Source of the DNA: JANQKX01 sp039028695
Lineage (GTDB): Bacteria; Pseudomonadota; Alphaproteobacteria; Kiloniellales; Kiloniellaceae
Length of the DNA stretch: 26,612 nucleotides
Direction of reading: 5' to 3'
Assembly (NCBI GenBank): GCA_039028695.1
Contig: JBCCHN010000066.1
Coordinates: 1-26,612, forward strand
The translations under genes were made by a program, and so were the position numbers. Under the pieces are notes generated by a model. That model did no database searches. It saw only the letters and a program-made list of their open reading frames with translations, and was not told where the DNA came from. Shown here one piece after another: positions 1 to 7,565 of this stretch. Within the stretch, counting starts at the first letter, position 1; each line of letters starts with the position of its first letter.

Positions 1-504
1 CGCATGAACGGGCAGGTCATCCCGCGCACCGCTGAGCTGCTCACCCTCTTTCGGCAACACGGGATCGAGCGCCTCTTCGCGCGCATCGCCTGCCACGGCG
101 AGGACGGACGGGACCGCTCGCTCAGTCAGAAAAAACCGGGCTGGAACAACCTACTTTTGCCCAAACTGGAAATGCCCTCGCAGATCGTTCCCGAACTGGC
201 CGCCCAAGGCGACGAAATCGAAGTCATCAAGACCACGGACTCGGCGCTGACCGGCACCAATCTGCGCTTGATGCTGCACAATATCGGCATCAAGAACGTT
301 GTCTGCTGCGGCATTTTCACCGATCAATGCGTGTCGTCCACGGTGCGCAGCCTGGCCGATGAGAGTTTTAATGTGGTGGTGGTGGAAGACTGCTGCGCGG
401 CGGGGTCGGACGAGCTGCACCATAAAGAGCTGGAGATCCTCAACATGATCTACTGCCACGTGGTCTCAAGCGACGAATTGAAAAGCATCATGGCTTTGGG
501 GTAA
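1..504 (+). CDS. Isochorismatase-family cysteine hydrolase, 5'-truncated
   Basis: The reading frame is open from the first base, so the gene starts upstream of the window. Numbering from the Met at base 4, the visible 166 residues carry the isochorismatase-family core: the lysine of the catalytic triad at K76 (VIKTTDSALTGTNL) and the nucleophilic cysteine at C109 in GIFTDQCVSST. The N-terminal strand with the catalytic Asp is missing, which fits about 40 residues lost beyond the edge. Members hydrolyse amide, imide, ureido or vinyl-ether bonds; the substrate cannot be told from sequence. It ends 376 bp before the ABC importer, and a paired TGTCAA operator lies between them, so it is probably not in the importer operon. 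A role in feeding the microcompartment pathway is possible but unsupported. Confidence 0.85.
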   Translation, partial: RMNGQVIPRTAELLTLFRQHGIERLFARIACHGEDGRDRSLSQKKPGWNNLLLPKLEMPSQIVPELAAQGDEIEVIKTTDSALTGTNLRLMLHNIGIKNVVCCGIFTDQCVSSTVRSLADESFNVVVVEDCCAAGSDELHHKELEILNMIYCHVVSSDELKSIMALG

Positions 505-529
505 GCTGGCTGGAAGAAGAAACCTAGGA

Positions 530-559
530 GCTGTCAAGTGCTTAGGGTCAAATGTCAAG
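530..559 (+). promoter_or_regulatory. Paired TGTCAA operator, site A (importer operon)
   Basis: Two direct half-sites, TGTCAAG at 532-538 and TGTCAAG at 553-559, start exactly 21 bp apart. The first reads GCTGTCAAGTGCTTAGG and closely matches the promoter-proximal half-site of site C read on the minus strand (ACTGTCAAGTGGCTAGG). The same 21-bp spacing occurs at 9883-9909 and 9938-9964. Tandem half-sites two helical turns apart are typical of AraC-family activators. The -10 region at the equivalent distance (CAAGCT, 580-585) is weak, which would fit activator dependence. Binding by the AraC-type regulator at 7566-8708 is inferred. Confidence 0.6.
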
Positions 560-811
560 ACAGGGCAAGAGATCGGCATCAAGCTGACGATAGGGCGTGA
601 AAGCTGCCTATTTTGTAAGCCTCGTCCGGCGTGTCCCGTTCGGCAAGTCTGGCTCCGTTGCTGGACCTGCTTTTTTGCACTTTATTTGACGGCCCAATCC
701 GCCCCGGCGCCAGGGCGCAGCGGATGACGGCAAGAGCGGGGTTGGACGAAAAGACCGGTGTAAAAGCCGGACGACAGAAGGGCGGCGACAGCAAGGCTTG
801 TCGAAGCCGCG

Positions 812-867
812 GCCCTAAATATCAAGGCCTAGAATTCTGGGCCTAAAACACTGGGCCTAAAAACCTA
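812..867 (+). repeat. 14-bp tandem repeat, four imperfect units
   Basis: GGCCTA recurs with an exact 14-bp period at 826, 840 and 854, preceded by a degenerate unit (GCCCTA) at 812. The two best-matched stretches share CTGGGCCTAAAA at 837-848 and 851-862. The array ends 13 bp before the start codon of the binding-protein gene, next to its Shine-Dalgarno sequence. It may be simple replication slippage, or a binding or translation-control element. Confidence 0.7.
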
Positions 868-880
868 AGGGAGGTGCTCT

Positions 881-2038
881 ATGTACAAACCGACAAGACG
901 AAATTTCCTTCAGCAGACCAGCGTTTGGGCCGCCGCCGCGGCGGGCATGGCCGTGGGCGGCCTGCCGAACCTGGCATCAGCCGCGCGGGACAAGGAACTG
1001 AACATCTATTGCTGGGAAGGCTACAACTCAGACGATGTTCTCGACCCCTTCCGCCGAGAGTTCGATGCCACGGTGCGGGCCGAAGGCCTGACCTCGGATC
1101 CGGATGCGGTCAACCGCCTGCGGGCCGGCGAGACCAAGGTCTGGGACCTGATTAATGTAAACAATCCCTGGGCGCGGGAGATGATGTACCCCGAAGGTTT
1201 GATCAAGCCGATCCCCAAGGAGCGCTTCGAGCCCATGATGGAAAAGATGATGCCCCAGTTCCATCCGCCCTATGCCTGGGCCATGGACAAGTCCGGCCAG
1301 GACCTCTTGGGCATGACCCAGCGTTTCGGACCTTTCTCGTTCGTGGTCAATACGGACAAGATCAGCAAGGAACTGGCCGAGGACCAGGGCTTTAAGCTGT
1401 TCCTAGATCCGGCCATGAAAGACCGCTACGGGGTTCTGACGTACGACAACTGGAACATCTATCACATGTGCGTCACGGCCGATGTACATCCCTTCACGCA
1501 ACACTCGCCCGAACAAATCGCCGCGGTCGGCGACGTGGCCAAGCAGATCTTCAACGGGGCAAAGATCCTGACCGACGATCTGGTGGCCATGAACTTGGCC
1601 TTGATCAACGGCGAGATCGATGCCTACTTCACCGGCGGCACCTACACGGCCTCACCGGCGCGCTACGACGGCGCTACCAACGTGCGGGGCATCACGCCAA
1701 AGACCGGCCCCATGGACGGCAAGGGCGGTATCGTCTGGATCGAGCTGACCTCGGTGGTCAACAATCCGGAAGTCTCGCCCCTGGCCGAGGAGTTCCTCGC
1801 CTACGTGCAGCGCCCGGACGTCTCCAAGAAAGTGGCCTTCGCCGAGGGCACCTATAATCCGGTGACACAGATGGGTGCCAGCGAAGTCCTCGATTCCTTC
1901 GACGCTGAGGAACTGGACGCCATCCAATGGGATAGCCTGGAAGATGAAATGTCCCGCTCGGTGGACTATGACATCAATCCGGACTATGCCGAAATGTACG
2001 AGCTCTATTCGGCTGCCAAGCGGGAACGCGAAGGCTAA
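881..2038 (+). CDS. Tat-exported ABC transporter substrate-binding protein, polyamine (PotD/PotF) type
   Basis: The 385-residue protein begins with a twin-arginine leader (TRRNFLQ at residues 5-11, then an Ala-rich hydrophobic stretch and an A-S-A cleavage region), so it should be exported folded to the periplasm. The mature part opens with ELNIYCWEGYNSDDVLDPF, the usual first strand of bacterial type 1/8 extracellular binding proteins of the spermidine/putrescine class, and keeps the late region in which a substrate-lining strand is followed by AEEFLAYVQRPD. The start is fixed by AAGGGAGGT six bases upstream. It is first in an operon with an ATPase and two permeases. Because the neighbouring enzymes act on a small amino alcohol, the ligand may be 1-amino-2-propanol, aminoacetone or a related amine rather than a polyamine. 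Confidence 0.9.
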   Translation: MYKPTRRNFLQQTSVWAAAAAGMAVGGLPNLASAARDKELNIYCWEGYNSDDVLDPFRREFDATVRAEGLTSDPDAVNRLRAGETKVWDLINVNNPWAREMMYPEGLIKPIPKERFEPMMEKMMPQFHPPYAWAMDKSGQDLLGMTQRFGPFSFVVNTDKISKELAEDQGFKLFLDPAMKDRYGVLTYDNWNIYHMCVTADVHPFTQHSPEQIAAVGDVAKQIFNGAKILTDDLVAMNLALINGEIDAYFTGGTYTASPARYDGATNVRGITPKTGPMDGKGGIVWIELTSVVNNPEVSPLAEEFLAYVQRPDVSKKVAFAEGTYNPVTQMGASEVLDSFDAEELDAIQWDSLEDEMSRSVDYDINPDYAEMYELYSAAKREREG

Positions 2039-2089
2039 CACGATAGGCAACTAAGTTGGGTTAGGTACTGGCACTTCCCGAGAGGGTCC

Positions 2090-3166
2090 ATGGGGGACAC
2101 GATAAAACCGTTTCTTGAATTAAAGGGAATCACCAAGCGTTTTGGCTCATTCGACGCCGTTAAACAGGTGGACCTGGAAATAACGGAAGGCGAGTTTTTC
2201 ACCCTTGTGGGCCCGTCGGGCAGTGGCAAGACCACGATGATTCGCATGCTGGTGGGCATGGACCGGCCCAGTTTTGGCGAGATCCGCCTAAACGGGGCGG
2301 TCTTGAACGATGTCCCCGCCAACAAGCGTCCCACATGTATGGTGTTCCAAAGTTTGGCGCTTTTTCCCCACAAAACCGTGGGCGAAAACATTGAGTTCCC
2401 CCTTAAGATCGCCGGCGTGAGCGCGGCTGAGCGGCGCAAGTCGGCGGAACAGTTGCTGGAACAGCTCCGCCTGCCCCTCTCCTATTACAGCAAGGGCGTC
2501 AACCAATGCTCCGGCGGTGAGCGTCAGCGTATCGCCCTGGCCCGCGCCTTGGCCTTTAACCCGCAAATCCTCTTTTTCGACGAGCCCTTGTCGGCCTTGG
2601 ACTATCGGCTGCGCAAGGCCCTGGAGAAGGAGCTGAAGGACATTCACCGGGAAACCGGCAAGACCTTCGTTTACATCACTCACTCCTTAGAAGAGGCCAT
2701 GGTGATGAGCGACCGTATCGGCATCATGCGTGATGGAGAGTTGGTCCAGGTCGGCTTGCCCAGCGAGATTTACAATCAGCCCAAAAACAAGTTCGTGGCC
2801 CAGTTCATGGGAGAGGTGAACACCTTTGAGGTGGAAAAGGCCGGCGACAATGCAGTCAAGACCATCGAGGGCGATCACCAATTCCAGGTGAACCGGGACT
2901 TGACCGACTTTTCGAAGGGCTTTTTGATTGTCCGCCCCGAGGTGATGAAAATCGGCCCCGAGGCGGAAAGCCTGCCCAACCGGATCAACGGCGTTCTCTT
3001 CAACGACTACGCCCTAGGTTCGCGGGTGCAATACCAGGTGCGCAGCGCCGATTCCACTGCCCACTGGCTGGTGGAAAAGTTGCAGGACGACCCCTTTGAG
3101 GGACAGGTTGACGCGCCGGTGGTGCTGGGCTGGCGCTCGGAAGATTCCATTCTCGTGGACGAGTGA
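2090..3166 (+). CDS. ABC transporter ATP-binding protein, polyamine (PotA) type
   Basis: This 358-residue ATPase energises the importer. It shows Walker A GPSGSGKT (41-48), the Q-loop Q87 (MVFQSLALF), the signature CSGGERQRIALARAL (140-154, with Cys in place of the usual Leu and Glu in place of Gln), Walker B ILFFDEPLSALD (160-171) and the switch His198 (ITHSLEEA). The last 110 or so residues form the regulatory TOBE-type extension of the PotA/UgpC class. It lies 51 bp after the binding protein and 21 bp before the first permease. Start at ATG 2090 follows GAGAGGG. Confidence 0.93.
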   Translation: MGDTIKPFLELKGITKRFGSFDAVKQVDLEITEGEFFTLVGPSGSGKTTMIRMLVGMDRPSFGEIRLNGAVLNDVPANKRPTCMVFQSLALFPHKTVGENIEFPLKIAGVSAAERRKSAEQLLEQLRLPLSYYSKGVNQCSGGERQRIALARALAFNPQILFFDEPLSALDYRLRKALEKELKDIHRETGKTFVYITHSLEEAMVMSDRIGIMRDGELVQVGLPSEIYNQPKNKFVAQFMGEVNTFEVEKAGDNAVKTIEGDHQFQVNRDLTDFSKGFLIVRPEVMKIGPEAESLPNRINGVLFNDYALGSRVQYQVRSADSTAHWLVEKLQDDPFEGQVDAPVVLGWRSEDSILVDE

Positions 3167-3187
3167 TGCAGCGGCAGGCCTTTTGAC

Positions 3188-4075
3188 ATGACCGACATCA
3201 CAACAAACGGCGAACGCAAAGACCAAACACGCTGGTACCGGAACCCGGGTGTATTGGCCGCCTTGCCGGCCACGCTGTTTTTGTTGGTGGGCTTTGCCGG
3301 ACCCTTGCTGATGGTCCTGGGCTTTAGCTTTATGCCGCCCAAGACCTTTTCCCTGGCCCAGTCGCCCACCTTCGAGAATTACATCTCGGTGATTTCGGAC
3401 AGCTATTACATTTCCTTCCTATGGTCCTTATGGCTGGCCTGTTGCACAGTGGTTATCTTGTTTCTGGTTTGCTATCCCGTCGCCTATGGCATGGCCAAGC
3501 TATTCGGAAAGTGGGCCAATCTGGTGACCGTGATCGTCGCGGTGCCCTTGCTGATTTCGGAAAACATCCGCCTCTTTGGCTGGGTGCTGTTCCTTTTGCA
3601 GAACGGCATTTTGGACGGCAGCCTGCGGGCCCTCTTCGGCTTTGAACTGCACGGTTTTCTGTTTCACGTGCCCGCCATCGTGCTGGGCATGGTCTATGTC
3701 TATTTGCCCTTTATGCTGTTTCCCCTGGTCATCGGCCTTTCCATGGTGCCGGACAGTTTGAAGGAAGCAGCCTCGGACCTGGGTGCCAGCCGCTGGCAAA
3801 TTTTTCGCGAGGTGGAGCTGCCCCTGTCCATGCCCGGCATCATGATCGGGGGTATCCTGACCTTTATCCTGGTGCTGGGATCGCTGGCCGAATCCAAGAT
3901 CCTGGGCGGCCAGGCGATCATCATGATCTCCGACGACATCGAGTCCGCCTTTACCTTTGCCCAGAACTGGCCCAAGGGATCGGTGCTATCCGTCCTTCTG
4001 ATCGCGCTCTCGGGCTTGATAGTGGTGCTGCTCTTTAAGCGGGTCGACCTGGACCGCATCATCGGGCGCCGGTGA
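3188..4075 (+). CDS. ABC transporter permease, PotB type
   Basis: This 295-residue inner-membrane protein has about six hydrophobic segments (roughly 22-48, 78-103, 112-137, 160-185, 215-238 and 264-284). It carries the cytoplasmic EAA coupling loop typical of binding-protein-dependent permeases: EAASDLGASRWQIFREVELP starting at residue 193, the contact for the ATPase. It pairs with the permease directly downstream to form the channel. The extended polar N-terminus of about 20 residues is usual for PotB-like subunits. Confidence 0.92.
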   Translation: MTDITTNGERKDQTRWYRNPGVLAALPATLFLLVGFAGPLLMVLGFSFMPPKTFSLAQSPTFENYISVISDSYYISFLWSLWLACCTVVILFLVCYPVAYGMAKLFGKWANLVTVIVAVPLLISENIRLFGWVLFLLQNGILDGSLRALFGFELHGFLFHVPAIVLGMVYVYLPFMLFPLVIGLSMVPDSLKEAASDLGASRWQIFREVELPLSMPGIMIGGILTFILVLGSLAESKILGGQAIIMISDDIESAFTFAQNWPKGSVLSVLLIALSGLIVVLLFKRVDLDRIIGRR

Positions 4076-4085
4076 GGGGGATGCT

Positions 4086-4907
4086 ATGATCAAGACCCGC
4101 TCCGCCTCCCTCACCCATCGGCTGATCGTGCTGTGGACGGTCTGTGTGGTGATCTTCTTATACATCCCTATGGTGGCGGTGGTGCTGGCCTCCTTCTCCC
4201 GGCAACGCTACTTCCGCTTCCCCATCGCCAAGTGGGACACGGTTTGGTACGAAAAGGCATTCGAATCGCTTTCCGTGCGGGAGCTGGTCTGGACCTCTCT
4301 CTCCATTGCTGTATTGGTCACAATTTTTTCCGTCATCCTAGCCTTTTTCGGCGCCCTAGCCTTTGCCCGCTATGACTGGAAGGGGCGCAAGCTTTATCAG
4401 CGGCTGGTTTTGCTGCCGATCTTTTTCCCGCAAGCGGTATTGGGCCTGGCCCTGCTGCTGTGGTTTTCGGCGCTGGGCATTACCACAAGCTGGCACACGG
4501 CGGTTTTTGCCCACATGATATGGATCCTGCCCATTGTAATCCTGATCATGTCCATTCAGGCCTATAGCTTCGACCCGGCGTTGGAGGAAGCGGCCTTTGA
4601 CCTGGGCGCCAGCCGTTGGCAGGTGCTGAAGGAAGTTACCCTGCCCATCCTGTCCCCCGGCATCATCTCGGGCGCTATTTTCGCCTTTCTTCTGTCGTGG
4701 GGGAATTTTCCCCTGTCGCTCTTTTCCACCGGCGCGGATCAGACCGTGCCCGAATGGCTCTATTCCAAGATGGTCTCGGGCTATACCCCCATGGTGCCTA
4801 CCCTGGGTTCGCTCACCATGTCGGGGGCGGCGCTGATCGTCGCTCTCTGTTACGTTACCTGGCTGATTCTGCGCTCGCGACGGCGGGCCGCCGGGCTGGG
4901 CAGTTGA
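4086..4907 (+). CDS. ABC transporter permease, PotC type
   Basis: The 273-residue second permease subunit has about six membrane segments and its own EAA loop (EAAFDLGASRWQVLKEVTLP from residue 168). Only ten bases separate it from the upstream permease, with GGTGAGGGGG as ribosome-binding site, so the two are co-transcribed and probably co-translated. Together they should form a heterodimeric translocation pore. Confidence 0.92.
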   Translation: MIKTRSASLTHRLIVLWTVCVVIFLYIPMVAVVLASFSRQRYFRFPIAKWDTVWYEKAFESLSVRELVWTSLSIAVLVTIFSVILAFFGALAFARYDWKGRKLYQRLVLLPIFFPQAVLGLALLLWFSALGITTSWHTAVFAHMIWILPIVILIMSIQAYSFDPALEEAAFDLGASRWQVLKEVTLPILSPGIISGAIFAFLLSWGNFPLSLFSTGADQTVPEWLYSKMVSGYTPMVPTLGSLTMSGAALIVALCYVTWLILRSRRRAAGLGS

Positions 4908-4967
4908 TCGGGAAGATATCGGCCAACTCATGAACATCAAAGCGCACAATAATAGGGAGGACGTGAC

Positions 4968-5732
4968 ATGTTGACATCCATTTCGGGCCGCTCGGTTATC
5001 GTAACCGGCGCCAGCAAGGGCATCGGCAAGGGCATTGCCCGGGTCTTCGCCAATCAGGGGGCCAAGGTTTTGGTGGTGGCCCGCAACAAGGACGGCGCCC
5101 AGGCCTGTGCCGATGAGATCGGCAACGGTGCGCAAGCCTTTGCCGGCGACGTGGCGTCGTGGGACGACTGCCAGGCCATGGCTCAAGCGGCCGTGGATGC
5201 TTTCGGCGGGCTGGATATTCTCTGCGCCAACGCGGGCGTCTATCCCCAGACCAACATCGAGGAGATGGACCCCTCAGAATGGGACCTGGTCATGGGCACC
5301 AACCTGAAGGGCAATTTCTTATCGGTAAAGGCCTGCCTGCCCCATTTGAAAAAGTCGGACCAGGGCCGGGTGGTATTGACCTCCTCCATCACCGGGCCGG
5401 TTACGGGCTTTCCCGGCTGGAGCCACTACGGCGCCAGTAAGTCGGGTCAATTGGGCTTCATGCGCACCGCCTGCATCGAGCTGGCCAAACACAACATCAC
5501 CGTGAACGCGGTGCTGCCCGGCAACATCGTCACCGAGGGCCTGGACGGACTGGGCGAGGATTACCTGGCCACCATGGCGGCGTCGATCCCCTTGAAAAAG
5601 CTGGGCATCGTGGAAGACATCGGCAACGCGGCCCTGTTCCTAGCCTCCAAGGAAGCCAACTACATCACCGGCCAGACCATCATCGTGGACGGCGGGCAGA
5701 TCCTTCCGGAGTCTTTAGAAGCGCTGGAATAG
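4968..5732 (+). CDS. Short-chain dehydrogenase/reductase, candidate 1-amino-2-propanol dehydrogenase
   Basis: A classical SDR of 254 residues with the nucleotide-binding TGASKGIG (13-20), NAG at 88-90 and the catalytic Ser139/140, Tyr154 and Lys158 (YGASK). It is FabG-like in length and layout. The residue after the second strand is R39 (VVARN) rather than the Asp typical of NAD-specific enzymes, which hints at NADP(H), though this is weak evidence. It follows the importer by 60 bp with a good AGGGAGG site and is probably in the same operon. RMM-type microcompartment loci carry an SDR that interconverts 1-amino-2-propanol and aminoacetone. By context this is the counterpart, but sequence alone does not exclude another alcohol. 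No encapsulation tail is visible. Confidence 0.9.
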   Translation: MLTSISGRSVIVTGASKGIGKGIARVFANQGAKVLVVARNKDGAQACADEIGNGAQAFAGDVASWDDCQAMAQAAVDAFGGLDILCANAGVYPQTNIEEMDPSEWDLVMGTNLKGNFLSVKACLPHLKKSDQGRVVLTSSITGPVTGFPGWSHYGASKSGQLGFMRTACIELAKHNITVNAVLPGNIVTEGLDGLGEDYLATMAASIPLKKLGIVEDIGNAALFLASKEANYITGQTIIVDGGQILPESLEALE

Positions 5733-5755
5733 AAAACGCCGGACGCAAAGGCACG

Positions 5756-6424
5756 CTAAAAGCTCAGGTGAAAAAAGCCGTTGTCGTTATGCCCCGGCAG
5801 GGTGTGATTGGGCAGACTGCTAGGGCCGGTCACAGCCGATGCGGCGGCCGGGTCCTCCGGGGAGGGATTGTTCCACTGGTTATAGAGGCCCCAAGCCTCC
5901 CAACCATCCGCAACCATGGCAACCACCGCGGACCTCAAGGCGTCGCGCACTGTGTTGTCAACCACGTTGATGGCCACCACGGTGCGGAAGTGCTTAAGCG
6001 GCGGGCGTTCCGTCTGGGCCGCCTGTTCACCGTCGGAGTCGGCCGCCTCTAGGGGCAGGGCCAAGGTCAGTCCCTTGGTGAAGGTCGGTTCCATTTCAAC
6101 GTCCTGGGCGGCTTCACTGCTGCTCGATGCGCCGAAGTCCTGTTGCAGCTCGCGGGATTGGGGTCTGTTGTTGTCCCCATGGAGCAGGACCAAGGCCAGC
6201 ATGGTCATGTCATGCTCAAAGGAATTACCGGTGAAGGGCCCCCGTTCGGCGCCCCCGATTAAGGCTGCTTCGCTGTCCTCGATCCAGCCTCGCAGAACTT
6301 CACCGGTGCCCAGATCACGGCTGCGGCCGACGCCTCCTTCCGCGAGAGCTTCTCGTGCTTCAAGGGCGATCAGACTCAAAAGGGCAATTCCGAAGGCGCC
6401 GGCGAATAATTTGGATTTCATCAT
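5756..6424 (-). CDS. Exported protein of unknown function
   Basis: I do not recognise a family. The 222-residue product starts with a Sec-type signal (MMKSKLFAGAFGIALLSLIA) and continues as an acidic, Ser/Ala-rich soluble protein with no obvious catalytic motif. One segment (residues about 140-185, HFRTVVAINVVDNTVRDALR) looks strand-helix structured, and the tail is Asn/His/Gly-rich. A GGGAGA site precedes the start. It lies 15 bp downstream of the lipoprotein gene, so the two form one unit, and it converges on the dehydrogenase with only 23 bp between the stops. The tight packing inside a microcompartment locus is notable, but nothing in the sequence links it to the pathway. Confidence 0.75.
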   Translation of the reverse strand: MMKSKLFAGAFGIALLSLIALEAREALAEGGVGRSRDLGTGEVLRGWIEDSEAALIGGAERGPFTGNSFEHDMTMLALVLLHGDNNRPQSRELQQDFGASSSSEAAQDVEMEPTFTKGLTLALPLEAADSDGEQAAQTERPPLKHFRTVVAINVVDNTVRDALRSAVVAMVADGWEAWGLYNQWNNPSPEDPAAASAVTGPSSLPNHTLPGHNDNGFFHLSF

Positions 6425-6439
6425 CTCTGTCTCCCGCGA

Positions 6440-7459
6440 TCAGTTTGCCGATGTGGTGCTAGAATCGGCATTGCCGATTTGCTGGGATCCCCTGGCACCT
6501 TGGCTGAGGGGAAAGAGGCCCACCACTTGGGGCTCACCTTCAGCCTCAGGCGTGGCTTGATAGGTAACCTTCAGCCATTGCTCTTGTTGTTGGGTGAGAT
6601 CCATTTCCGCCTGCACGACGGCGACGGTCCACCCCCCATCGAAGACCTTATAGGAGGCCTTGGCCTTGGACTGAGCAAAGAGGGAGGTGCCGGCGCCCGC
6701 GCGGCCAGAAGCCAGGTCGAATTGCAACAGGGCTCCGTCCAGCAAAGGCTCTTTCAGGAAAACAACGAACCAGTGCTTTTGCCAACCAGGTTGAAGCTGG
6801 TCCAAGCCAGCGGCGGTCAGGGCGTTGGCGGAAACCTCTTCGTGAAAGCGGACATAGTCGAGGGCCGCCGCGGACAGATGGGCCGGCAGGTCGGCCTCCG
6901 GCAGGATGAAGGCCTCACTCAAGGGATGGGCGGGGGCGATCGTCATGGCCTCCAAGCGTTCCAGCGCCAGCACCGCGCCCCGGCGGTCACTTTGCGCGGC
7001 AAAGGCGATGTCCAGCTGACGCCCGACCGGATCCCCCAGGCGCATGACGCCGCTGGTGATTTTTTTGCTCGGGGTCTTGCTGTTGACCGGGCTGGTGGCC
7101 AAGCGCACCTGGACCACTTGGAAATCTTCAAGGGGACCCATGGCGTTTGGAAAATCGACTGGGCCGACAACTGCCAGATCGGTCATCAAGCTGTCCCGAG
7201 AGTGGCCATCCAACAGGGCTTTGAGGGAGAGCAGGGTTGCGGCAACGTCCGGGTCAAGTTCGGCTGTGGGGATGGTACCGCCGCTGGGCGCGGCCACCGG
7301 AAAGTCCACCGCTGTCTTAAGGGGTGTGCCGGGCGCCGCCTGTTGTCCCAAGCCGAGGCTTCCCAGGTTGAGATCCTTATCCGGTAGGCAGCCGGCTAAG
7401 ACAGCGGACAAAAGGATGGCGCCAAGCGCAATTGGCCAGGCCGCAACATACTTAACCAT
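6440..7459 (-). CDS. Putative lipoprotein of unknown function
   Basis: The 339-residue protein has a lipoprotein signal: a hydrophobic stretch ending in the lipobox L21-A-G-C24, followed by PDKDLNLGS. Asp at +4 rather than +2 does not predict inner-membrane retention by the E. coli rule, so outer-membrane targeting is plausible. The body shows no motif I recognise. It has mixed strand/helix character with a possible substrate-free beta-sandwich at 230-310. It precedes the exported 222-residue protein in a two-gene unit. An AAAGGG site lies upstream of the ATG. A shared role of the pair in the envelope is an inference from adjacency only. Confidence 0.78.
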   Translation of the reverse strand: MVKYVAAWPIALGAILLSAVLAGCLPDKDLNLGSLGLGQQAAPGTPLKTAVDFPVAAPSGGTIPTAELDPDVAATLLSLKALLDGHSRDSLMTDLAVVGPVDFPNAMGPLEDFQVVQVRLATSPVNSKTPSKKITSGVMRLGDPVGRQLDIAFAAQSDRRGAVLALERLEAMTIAPAHPLSEAFILPEADLPAHLSAAALDYVRFHEEVSANALTAAGLDQLQPGWQKHWFVVFLKEPLLDGALLQFDLASGRAGAGTSLFAQSKAKASYKVFDGGWTVAVVQAEMDLTQQQEQWLKVTYQATPEAEGEPQVVGLFPLSQGARGSQQIGNADSSTTSAN

Positions 7460-7526
7460 TTGGAAACCCTTTCTGGTGAGAAAATGGGAATTCCCAGCAA
7501 TCTTAGGGTAATTTGGTTAAGAATCG

Positions 7527-7547
7527 CCTTGCAATGGCCAAGGCGTC
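7527..7547 (-). terminator. Possible hairpin after the AraC-type gene
   Basis: A 7-bp inverted repeat (CGCCTTG and CAAGGCG) with a 7-nt loop lies 18 bp beyond the stop of the regulator gene on the minus strand. No clear U-run follows, so it is at best a weak terminator separating the regulator from the lipoprotein unit. Confidence 0.3.
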
Positions 7548-7565
7548 GACCGCTGAGGCAATGAC

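Larger units (their letters stand above)
505..880 (+). promoter_or_regulatory. Intergenic region and long leader of the importer operon
   Basis: This 376-bp stretch has no convincing gene. It starts with a pair of TGTCAA half-sites (530-559), continues with GC-rich sequence containing short inverted repeats such as CCGG-N8-CCGG near 754-769, and ends with a 14-bp periodic repeat (812-867) just before the Shine-Dalgarno AAGGGAGGT of the binding-protein gene. If transcription starts just downstream of the paired sites, the leader would be close to 280 nt. I do not recognise a known riboswitch in it. Confidence 0.5.

Noticed and set aside
745..815. Sequence loosely like a cobalamin riboswitch core (GGTGTAAAAGCCGG and following)
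   Set aside because: The conserved upstream and B12-box elements are missing, and the pathway is B12-independent. The likeness is limited to a few bases.
631..846. 71-codon open frame in the leader of the importer operon
   Set aside because: No ribosome site, low-complexity basic product and no family resemblance; it runs through the 14-bp repeats.
881..5732. Plain spermidine/putrescine uptake operon
   Set aside because: The family is polyamine-type, but the shared paired operator and following dehydrogenase tie it to the microcompartment; the ligand is left open.
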